Shown piece after piece: positions 1 to 5,487 of a stretch of DNA of 7,597 bases; within the stretch, counting starts at the first letter, position 1, and each line of letters opens with the position of its first letter. The position numbers were made by a program, and so were the translations under genes. Below the pieces are notes generated by a model. The model was given only the letters and a program-made list of their open reading frames with translations. It was not told the origin of the DNA and did not search any database. Location: positions 1 to 7,597 of the forward strand of contig JACPZR010000315.1 of the NCBI GenBank assembly GCA_016195395.1. The letters are read 5' to 3'. This stretch comes from Spirochaetia bacterium. Its GTDB lineage: Bacteria; Spirochaetota; Leptospirae; Leptospirales; Leptonemataceae.

Positions 1-1
1 G

Positions 2-598
2 ATGCCGTTCATCACAGAAGAAATTCACAGCTACCTGGATGCGTTCCGCCAAGAAAAGGCCCCGCTGGCGATTGTTGCCCCGTGGCCCGGAAAGCAGAAG
101 ATATCGGCCAAGGCCAAACCCGTGATTCACGCCTTGGAACTCCTGCAGCAGGTGATCGCAAGCGCCCGCACAATCCGCGCGGAAGCCCGCATCGCCCCGG
201 ATAGAAAGGTGCCGTTGATCATCCGAACGGATTCCAAAGAGCTTGGCCGCGTTGTTCAGGAGAAAGCCAAAGCAATGGAGCGACTGGCCCAGGCCGAGAG
301 CATTACAGTCGTTGCCAAACACACCCCGGGGAAGTTCGACGCCGTGGAGCCGTTTGCGGAGGGGGAAGTGTTTCTGCCTCTGGAGGGCGCGCTCGATGTG
401 GCCAAGGAGACGGCGCGGTTGAAGGCGGACCGCCAGAGCGCGGCAGCCACCATCGAAGGCATTGAAAAGAAACTGGGAAATCCCGGCTTTGTGAATAACG
501 CTCCACCGGAAGTTGTGGAGCGCGAGCGGGAACGCGTAGAAGAAGTGCGCGCGCAGATGGCCGTGATCGACGCTGCGCTCAAGCGGATGGGCGGCTAG
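2..598 (+). CDS. valS: Valine--tRNA ligase, C-terminal part (5' truncated by window edge)
   Basis: This is the last 198 residues of valyl-tRNA synthetase, a cytoplasmic class I enzyme that charges tRNA-Val with valine. The visible part starts inside the anticodon-binding domain at MPFITEEI (residues 1-8 of the fragment), a hallmark of ValS. It then passes a stretch with ARTIRAEARIAP (55-66), typical of the ValS/IleS/LeuS anticodon-binding fold. It ends in the ValS-specific C-terminal coiled-coil tRNA-binding arm (about 125-198), with the signatures LPLEGALDV, EKKLGNPGFVNNAP and VVERERERVEE. The N-terminal catalytic core with HIGH and KMSKS lies outside the window. The first in-frame ATG is an internal methionine, not the start. 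The frame ends normally in TAG, and this stop overlaps the stop of the convergent gene. Identification is firm from family knowledge of this C-terminal pattern. Confidence 0.96.
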   Translation: MPFITEEIHSYLDAFRQEKAPLAIVAPWPGKQKISAKAKPVIHALELLQQVIASARTIRAEARIAPDRKVPLIIRTDSKELGRVVQEKAKAMERLAQAESITVVAKHTPGKFDAVEPFAEGEVFLPLEGALDVAKETARLKADRQSAAATIEGIEKKLGNPGFVNNAPPEVVERERERVEEVRAQMAVIDAALKRMGG

Positions 599-610
599 TC
601 CCCGCCGCCC
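589..610. terminator. Inverted repeat over the valS/TPR-gene double stop; possible bidirectional terminator
   Basis: GGGCGGC at 589-595 pairs perfectly with GCCGCCC at 604-610, giving a 7-bp all-GC stem with an 8-base loop. The CTAG at 595-598 holds both genes' stop codons and sits at the stem/loop boundary. The convergent genes leave no other room for a terminator. No clear T-tract follows on either strand, so this is not a textbook Rho-independent terminator. It could act as a pause or RNA 3'-end stabilising hairpin for both transcripts. Confidence 0.45.
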
Positions 611-1956
611 TTCAGTCGTTTCACCGAGCCCTCCACACGCGTCCGGTCCGGCGTGAACGTCCCTGACTTATCGTGCGCTTCCAGAGAGGCTTCGTAGTAC
701 TGAAGGGCTCTTTTCTTGTCCCCCAAGTTCTCGTACGTATAGGCGATATTTTCAAGGACGCCGGCGTATGTCCGCGTGGAAGCCATGTTGCGTTTGATAT
801 AGATGGCCTGAGCGTCGAGAAAGCAGGGGAGGGCGTCTGAATAACGTCGTTGTCCCAGATATAAATATCCCAGTCCGTACAGCAAGTGCCCGTAACTGAT
901 AACGTTCTGAAGTTTCAGGTTCTCGTAGATTTTGCGGCTGGCGTCGTAGTATTTCATCGCGGTTGCGTAGTCGGCCTTGAGCGAGCATGCAGTGCCGATG
1001 GCGTACAGAAGTCCTGCGAAGCCGGACGTGTTTGTTTCACCTCGTTTTTCGTAGACGTGAAATGCCTGCGCATACCATTTCAGAGCTTCGTCGTAGTCTT
1101 TCGCCATGTAGTAGGCGCCGCCGATCTGGACCAGTAGGTCCGCGTAGTCCGCAGAATCCAAATCGCCGGCGTCTTTGTGGAGCTGGAGCGACTGTTTCAG
1201 AAAGCCAAGGGCCTTGGCGGCATCGCCTCGAATGGTCCACGTGTAACCCGCATTCTTGTACGCCTGTCGGTACTGCGGGTCTGCCATGATCGCCTGCGCA
1301 AAATATTTCATGGCTTCGGCGGGATCAGTGTCTTGAAGTTCGATACCTTTGTAGTAGAGAGTGTACGCAGAAAGGACAGGGCGGCGGGGCTTGTTGATGG
1401 CAAACGGTGAAATCTTGTTTGTGTCCGGAAGCTTTACGTCGTTCAGCGCAATCTTGGACGTTTCCTTGAGAAGGCCGGTGGCTACTCTGTCCTGCAAATC
1501 AAAGAGGTTCTTTACCGGACCGTCGAGCTTCAGCGTGTTCTGCGTTACTCCGGACTCTACTTTCACCAGCCGCGCGATGATGCGGATGTTGTCCGCTACC
1601 ACGGAGTAGCTTCCAGTAAAGATCACGTGAGCGCCCAGGAGGTTTCCAACTTTTGCCAGCTCTTCGTCTTTCAGAAGCCCGCTCTGTTGCAGCGCAATTT
1701 CTTCCATAGCGCGCTTTCGGTCTTCCTGTGACACCACCTGCACTTCGCTGATTCGGCCCAGATCTGCCATCACGGAATCCGTCATTCCCGCTGCGATCCA
1801 GGAAAATTCACCGGGCCCTGTATTCTGGAAGGGGACTACAAGAACATTGAGTCGCTTTTCCCCTGCGTAGACACTGCACGGGATAATAGTTGCGACAAAG
1901 AATAATGTAAAAATAAGACGTGCTGCAAAATACTGGCAGGGGCTGAAGCGAAGCAT
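595..1956 (-). CDS. Secreted protein with CsgG/FlgO-like N-terminal domain and TPR repeats
   Basis: The protein has 453 residues from the chosen ATG. The frame stays open upstream to 2121, into purD. I chose ATG at 1956 because it follows a strong ribosome-binding site (GAGGAAGG, four to five bases upstream) and begins a clear Sec signal peptide: Arg3, Arg13, a hydrophobic core at about 14-30, and likely cleavage after VYA (31). Residues 36-165 (LNVLVVPFQN, GMTDSVMADL, LGAHVIFTGSYSVV, ARLVKVESG) look like the alpha/beta domain of CsgG, FlgO and TolB N-terminal proteins. Residues 197-430 form about six TPRs. The last four repeat every 40-44 residues (near 273, 313, 353 and 397), a spacing like kinesin-light-chain TPRs. 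There is no lipobox cysteine, so it is predicted to be soluble in the periplasm or exported. The likely role is a scaffold for an envelope assembly. The substrate and partner are unknown, and no secretion or flagellar gene is adjacent. Confidence 0.88.
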   Translation of the reverse strand: MLRFSPCQYFAARLIFTLFFVATIIPCSVYAGEKRLNVLVVPFQNTGPGEFSWIAAGMTDSVMADLGRISEVQVVSQEDRKRAMEEIALQQSGLLKDEELAKVGNLLGAHVIFTGSYSVVADNIRIIARLVKVESGVTQNTLKLDGPVKNLFDLQDRVATGLLKETSKIALNDVKLPDTNKISPFAINKPRRPVLSAYTLYYKGIELQDTDPAEAMKYFAQAIMADPQYRQAYKNAGYTWTIRGDAAKALGFLKQSLQLHKDAGDLDSADYADLLVQIGGAYYMAKDYDEALKWYAQAFHVYEKRGETNTSGFAGLLYAIGTACSLKADYATAMKYYDASRKIYENLKLQNVISYGHLLYGLGYLYLGQRRYSDALPCFLDAQAIYIKRNMASTRTYAGVLENIAYTYENLGDKKRALQYYEASLEAHDKSGTFTPDRTRVEGSVKRLKGGGD

Positions 1957-1960
1957 GGGG

Positions 1961-1969
1961 ACCTTCCTC
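1961..1969 (-). promoter_or_regulatory. Strong ribosome-binding site deciding the TPR-gene start
   Basis: On the minus strand this reads GAGGAAGGT and ends four bases before the ATG at 1956. It is the only good Shine-Dalgarno sequence near any in-frame start. With the signal peptide that follows, it settles the start against the longer open frame reaching 2121. Confidence 0.75.
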
Positions 1970-2031
1970 AAGTCATCCTGAAAGGCAGAGTGAGACTTGT
2001 CCAGCGGAAGTGAACAGCCAAAGGGGTTGCC

Positions 2032-2057
2032 CCCATTTTGAGGTTTTTCAACATGGG
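2032..2057 (+). promoter_or_regulatory. Imperfect hairpin immediately upstream of the purD start codon
   Basis: CCCAT (2032-2036) pairs with ATGGG (2053-2057), and TTGA (2038-2041) pairs with TCAA (2048-2051). One T-C mismatch separates the two halves, and the loop is six bases (GGTTTT). The hairpin ends three bases before the purD ATG at 2061. The only purine-rich candidate ribosome-binding site, GAGGT at 2040-2044, straddles the stem and loop and is 16 bases from the ATG, which is too far for normal spacing. It may be a translational control hairpin or, as DNA, a protein-binding inverted repeat. Confidence 0.35.
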
Positions 2058-2060
2058 CCA

Positions 2061-3326
2061 ATGAAGGTTCTCCTGCTAGGCTCCGGTGGAAGGGAACATG
2101 CCCTTTTTTGGAAGCTTTCACAGTCGCCCCGTCTGACGCGCCTTGACGTGGCTCCCGGAAACGGGGGATTTCCTTCTAACGTTATCCGGAAAGACGCGCC
2201 GCCTTTGTCCGATATTCCCGCTCTTGCAAAATTTATTCAGCATGAGAAATATGAACTCGTTGTTGTGGGCCCTGAACAGCCTCTCGTTGACGGCATTACG
2301 GATGCGCTTAAGGGAATCTGTCCCGTCTTTGGCCCCAGTCGCCTGGCTGCGCAGCTGGAAGGCTCCAAAGATTTCGCGAAATCGTTCATGATGAAGTACG
2401 GAATTCCCACGGCGCAATCCCGCACCTTCACAAAAAGCGCCGAGGCCGTTCAATACTTGGATGAAGTGGAGGCACGGACAGGCGCCCCGTTTGTGATCAA
2501 AGCAGATGGATTGGCTGCGGGCAAGGGCGTTGTGGTAGCGGCCACAAAATCGGAAGCGGTAGGGGCCATCCAGGATTCTCTCGATCACAAGAAATTTGGC
2601 GGGGCCGGCGCCCGCGTATTGGTGGAAGATTTTCTAAAGGGGACGGAAGCCTCGATCTTTGCCCTGTGCGACGGGGAGCGTGCCCTTCCGTTTGTGGCGG
2701 CCAAAGATCACAAACGCGCCTTTGACGGGGACAAGGGGCCCAATACAGGCGGCATGGGCGCATTTACGCCTGCTTCCGTGGTGACGCCGTCGGTCCTTGC
2801 CAAGGTTCAAAAGCTGGTCTTTGACCCCGTCATTCGCGGAATGAAGGCCGAGGGCGCGCCCTACCGGGGTCTCTTGTATGCCGGTCTCATGATTCATAAC
2901 GGCGAGCCGTCCGTGGTGGAATTCAATGTGCGATTTGGCGACCCGGAGACCCAGGCCCTGCTCCGCCTTCTCGACGAGGATCTGCTGGAACTCTGCCATT
3001 TGTGTGCTGCCGGGACGCTTCCAGACCGACCCCTGAAATTCCTGCCCGGAAGCGCTCTTGTAGTGGTACTCGCGGCCCAAGGCTATCCCGACGAATACTT
3101 GAAAGGAATTGCCCTAAAAAACCTTGACAAAACGCAAGGAGACATAATCACTTTCCATGCTGGGACCCGACGGGAAGGGAACTCCATCCTATCCAACGGG
3201 GGGCGCGTCTTGGGCGTCACGGCCACCGGCAGGGATCTCGAAGAAGCAAGAAAGAAAGTCTATGGGGCAATGGAAAACATTGCCGTGTCGGGGACTTTTT
3301 ACCGAAAGGATATTGGAGTCATCTGA
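2061..3326 (+). CDS. purD: Phosphoribosylamine--glycine ligase (GAR synthetase)
   Basis: PurD is a cytoplasmic ATP-grasp enzyme that joins glycine to 5-phosphoribosylamine, with ATP turned to ADP, in the second step of de novo purine synthesis. The 421-residue length matches the family (about 420-430). Motifs run in the expected order: N-terminal nucleotide-binding loop GSGGREHA (7-14), VVVGPEQPLVDGI (67-79), FGPSRLAAQLEGSK (90-103), ATP-grasp loop IKADGLAAGKGVVVA (146-160), FVAAKDHKRAFDGDKGPNTGGMGA (211-234), and metal-binding VVEFNVRFGDPETQ (285-298). The C-terminal domain starts near PGSALVVVLAAQGYP. I chose ATG at 2061 because MKVLLLGSGGREHA is the standard N terminus. An in-frame GTG at 2010 would add 17 unconserved residues. 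No Shine-Dalgarno sequence is well placed. The gene starts a three-gene cassette and ends in TGATG, which contains the next start. Confidence 0.97.
   Translation: MKVLLLGSGGREHALFWKLSQSPRLTRLDVAPGNGGFPSNVIRKDAPPLSDIPALAKFIQHEKYELVVVGPEQPLVDGITDALKGICPVFGPSRLAAQLEGSKDFAKSFMMKYGIPTAQSRTFTKSAEAVQYLDEVEARTGAPFVIKADGLAAGKGVVVAATKSEAVGAIQDSLDHKKFGGAGARVLVEDFLKGTEASIFALCDGERALPFVAAKDHKRAFDGDKGPNTGGMGAFTPASVVTPSVLAKVQKLVFDPVIRGMKAEGAPYRGLLYAGLMIHNGEPSVVEFNVRFGDPETQALLRLLDEDLLELCHLCAAGTLPDRPLKFLPGSALVVVLAAQGYPDEYLKGIALKNLDKTQGDIITFHAGTRREGNSILSNGGRVLGVTATGRDLEEARKKVYGAMENIAVSGTFYRKDIGVI
3315..3318 (+). promoter_or_regulatory. Ribosome-binding site of the 278-residue unknown gene, inside the purD 3' end
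   Basis: GGAG lies seven bases before the ATG at 3326, within the last purD codons. It supports this start and a coupled arrangement in which ribosomes ending purD at TGA (3324-3326) can restart on the overlapping ATG. Confidence 0.6.
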
Positions 3327-4162
3327 TGTTTATCCACTTGGCAGACCATTTCGAGCACCTGCCCGCCGCAGAAATCGGACGTTTGCAGAGACAGCTCCGT
3401 GTAATTTTACGCCACAAAGACGAGCGAGCGGCTCTGTCGCACACGCTTTCCCACGCCTACAGACGACTGGGGGATCCGCAGAAGATTCTTGACCGGCTCG
3501 ATTGCCGTTCACCCTTCAACCGACTCTTGGACTCCTTTGGAGTGCTCACCGTTGAGCATCTGACCTCAGAAGAAACGGACAAACTGGCCAAGATCCCGTA
3601 CGTAATCTGGCCCGATGAGCGTCACTGCATGGTTGCCGGTGAAGTTGTTGATATGCTCGCGGAAGACGAAAACGTTATGCGGGAAGGATATCTCTTTGCC
3701 CACCTGGCGTCGCTTTCGGCCAAAGAACTGAACGCGTGGTGCCGTTGGATTGGAAGTTCGGAGCCCATGTCCACAGAACGGGAGCGCGTGAAGCTCTACA
3801 CCCATATCGCCTGGCTGCGTTATGCGGATGAAAAACAGCCGGACGGTCCCGCTATCCATGAATCCTTTCTTGAAGACGTTATTCCCGATGATCCGGCCGT
3901 ATCCCCTGTTTCCTGGTACTACCGCGGCATTCTTCCCCTGTATGAGGCTCTGGGCCAGACGGAGCAGAGCGGCGTAACAGATCCGCGTATCCGGTCCATT
4001 GTAAGTCTCTTCAAAACAGGCAAACTCGCGGCCTACGCGGAACCTGCGGGCTTTGGTCTTCCCGTGCGCCACCGTTTGGTGCGGACGCGGGAAGGGTTGT
4101 CCCTCAGGCCTCCCGTAGTGGCCTGCTCGCTGGGAGAATTCAAAGAAGGCCTCCTCTTCTGA
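3326..4162 (+). CDS. Uncharacterised 278-residue protein between purD and an adenylate cyclase
   Basis: I do not recognise this protein. It is a soluble, mostly charged, apparently helix-rich protein with no signal peptide or membrane segment. It has no obvious catalytic motif. Two segments look alike by eye. One runs from FEHL (9-12) through a Glu-Ile/Leu pair to DERAALSHTLSHAYRR (32-47). The other runs from FAHL (124-127) through KEL to ERERVKLYTHIAWLRY (151-166). Between them, residues 62-111 (FNRLLDSFGVLTVEHL, then KIPYVIWPDERHCMVAGEVVDML) have the rhythm of a small winged-helix or XPB/Ssl2-N-terminal-like unit, but this is a weak impression. Start and stop are each shared by one base with purD and the cyclase gene, and GGAG precedes the ATG. 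Genes this tightly packed between two others are usually real. The position suggests a role linked to the cyclase or to purine metabolism, which is inference only. Confidence 0.85.
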   Translation: MFIHLADHFEHLPAAEIGRLQRQLRVILRHKDERAALSHTLSHAYRRLGDPQKILDRLDCRSPFNRLLDSFGVLTVEHLTSEETDKLAKIPYVIWPDERHCMVAGEVVDMLAEDENVMREGYLFAHLASLSAKELNAWCRWIGSSEPMSTERERVKLYTHIAWLRYADEKQPDGPAIHESFLEDVIPDDPAVSPVSWYYRGILPLYEALGQTEQSGVTDPRIRSIVSLFKTGKLAAYAEPAGFGLPVRHRLVRTREGLSLRPPVVACSLGEFKEGLLF

Positions 4163-5469
4163 TGAAGCGGGGGAATCCGGCTCTGGACCCATCGCTCCGC
4201 GAATCCCTCTATTTTGAAATCCTTGTAAGCGAAAAGAAACGCGCGGGTCTTTTGGCGGGCGTTTTTACCGGCGGGTTCTGCTTCTGGCTGGTTGGGCGTT
4301 TGGTTTTCCATGAAACGCTCGACCGTATCTTCGGCGGGCATTTTCCCTTTGTCCAGATTGCCCTGGTTGTGGGGTTTTTGGCGTTATACGAGATGGGTGT
4401 CCGCAGGGGCATTTCCCGGGCGCTCCGGCTCCGGAAAGTCCTGCCCCGCATCTTTCAATATGGCAACGCTCTCCTCGAAACCTCCGTGCCGAGCCTCCTC
4501 ATTGCCGTTCTTGCGGGCAGCGTTGAGGGCACGCTTGCGGCCAACTCGCCCATCGTGATGATCTACTTTGTCTTTATTGTTCTGTCCGTACTCCGCTTAA
4601 ATTTCGGTGTGGGTCTCTTCACAGGCATTGTGGCCGCTGTGGGTCATTTTGCTGCGTGCGCGTATGTTCTGTCGTCCGGCCCGGATGCCACGAATCACCC
4701 GCTCGATGTCTACCTGCACTCTCCCCTGCTATGGGCCGGGCGGTCAATGGTGCTCCTTGTATCCGGCGCTCTGGCCGGCTTTGTCGCAAACGAACTGCGT
4801 CTGCGTCTGGAAACATCGCTCCAGCTGGGCGATGAGCGCAGTAGAATCGTTAATATGTTCGGCCAGTATGTATCGCCCGCTGTGGTCGACAAACTGCTGG
4901 AGCAGCCATCGTTTGAGGCTGAAGTCCGCCACGTGTGCGTGATGTTTCTGGACATCCGCAACTTTACGTCATTCTCGGAATCGCGGAAGCCGGAGGAAGT
5001 AATTCTCTATCTCAACACGTTATTCACACACTTCATTGATGTAATCACGAAACATAACGGCATTATCAACAAGTTTCTAGGCGACGGATTCATGGCTGTA
5101 TTTGGGGCGCCGCTGTCTGACGGCCGGGACGTTAAGAACGCGGTGCAGGCGTCGCGTGAGATCATCGCTCTTGTGGAGAATCTCAATCAGACAAAAGCGA
5201 TTGAACACACGGGCATTGGGATCGGTCTTCATGCCGGGAATGCGGTGACGGGTAACGTCGGCTCCGCCTCGCGCAAGGAATACACAATCATCGGGGACAC
5301 AGTCAATCTGGCGTCGCGCGTGGAGCAGTTGAACAAGGAATTCCAGTCGGTCCTTCTGGTGACGGATGCCGTCTACGACGTTGTGAAAGAGGAGCTCCCT
5401 GGGGAAATGTTACCGCCGCTTCAAGTGAAAGGCCGCAAAGAATCCGTGCAGGTAGTGCGCCTCCACTAG
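4162..5469 (+). CDS. Membrane-bound class III adenylate cyclase (six TM helices plus catalytic domain)
   Basis: The protein has 435 residues and is predicted to make cyclic AMP from ATP at the inner membrane. About six hydrophobic helices lie at 28-49, 63-79, 107-120, 130-148, 150-171 and 188-209. After a charged helix comes FGQYVSPAVVDKLLEQP (233-249), the linker typical of bacterial class III cyclases, then the catalytic domain (about 255-435). Metal-binding aspartates are D264 (FLDIRNFTSFSE) and D308 (NKFLGDGFMAVFGAP). The purine-selecting pair is K304 and T375 (EYTIIGDTVNLASR). The transition-state residues are N382 and R386. All residues for an active homodimer are present. Lys/Thr rather than Lys/Asp is the class IIIb pattern, known from bicarbonate-responsive cyclases such as Anabaena CyaB1. 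I do not recognise the membrane domain as a named sensor. The ATG shares one base with the upstream stop. The nearest purine-rich site (AGAAGG, 4144-4149) is 12 bases away and could pair with CTTCT (4156-4160), so reinitiation is likely. Confidence 0.93.
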   Translation: MKRGNPALDPSLRESLYFEILVSEKKRAGLLAGVFTGGFCFWLVGRLVFHETLDRIFGGHFPFVQIALVVGFLALYEMGVRRGISRALRLRKVLPRIFQYGNALLETSVPSLLIAVLAGSVEGTLAANSPIVMIYFVFIVLSVLRLNFGVGLFTGIVAAVGHFAACAYVLSSGPDATNHPLDVYLHSPLLWAGRSMVLLVSGALAGFVANELRLRLETSLQLGDERSRIVNMFGQYVSPAVVDKLLEQPSFEAEVRHVCVMFLDIRNFTSFSESRKPEEVILYLNTLFTHFIDVITKHNGIINKFLGDGFMAVFGAPLSDGRDVKNAVQASREIIALVENLNQTKAIEHTGIGIGLHAGNAVTGNVGSASRKEYTIIGDTVNLASRVEQLNKEFQSVLLVTDAVYDVVKEELPGEMLPPLQVKGRKESVQVVRLH

Positions 5470-5487
5470 CGCTCGGGCAGGTCGCAC
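5455..5487. terminator. Inverted repeat over the cyclase/DUF2079 double stop; possible bidirectional terminator
   Basis: GTGCGCCT (5455-5462) pairs with AGG plus CGCAC (5479-5487), giving an 8-bp stem with one bulged T at 5482. A tighter alternative pairs GCGC (5457-5460) with GCGC (5469-5472) around an 8-base loop ending in ACTA. Both enclose or abut the CTAG (5466-5469) that supplies both genes' stops. No T-tract follows on either strand, so any terminator would be non-canonical. Confidence 0.35.

Larger units (their letters stand above)
1957..2060. promoter_or_regulatory. Divergent intergenic region between the TPR gene and purD
   Basis: These 104 bases must hold the promoters for both the leftward TPR gene and the rightward purD cassette. 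I could not find a convincing sigma-70 pair. A TTGAAA on the minus strand (2051 down to 2046) has no acceptable -10 hexamer at the usual spacing. The region does contain two short self-complementary elements near purD. One is a GGGG-TTG-CCCC mini-hairpin (2023-2033). The other is a longer imperfect hairpin (2032-2057). The two overlap by two bases, so both cannot form fully at once. Confidence 0.5.

Noticed and set aside
2046..2051. TTGAAA on the minus strand as the -35 box of the TPR gene
   Set aside because: The position 17 bases downstream reads AACCCC, which is not a -10 hexamer, so the hexamer alone is not enough.
2010..2060. GTG start for purD 17 residues upstream of the chosen ATG
   Set aside because: The family begins at MKVLLLGSGGREHA, and the upstream residues show no similarity and cross the hairpin region.
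1957..2121. N-terminal extension of the TPR protein by 55 residues into purD on the opposite strand
   Set aside because: The extension has no signal-like or conserved character, overlaps the conserved purD N terminus, and would bury a good signal peptide and a strong ribosome-binding site inside the protein.
2118..2588. 156-residue minus-strand open frame inside purD
   Set aside because: It is a shadow of the well-conserved purD frame with no recognisable domain and no supporting start signal.
2634..3080. 148-residue minus-strand open frame inside the 3' half of purD
   Set aside because: It lies fully opposite conserved ATP-grasp motifs and has no protein-like signature.
3566..4192. 208-residue minus-strand open frame opposite the unknown gene
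   Set aside because: The plus-strand frame has shared start and stop with both neighbours and a GGAG site. The minus frame has none of these and reads as low-quality sequence.
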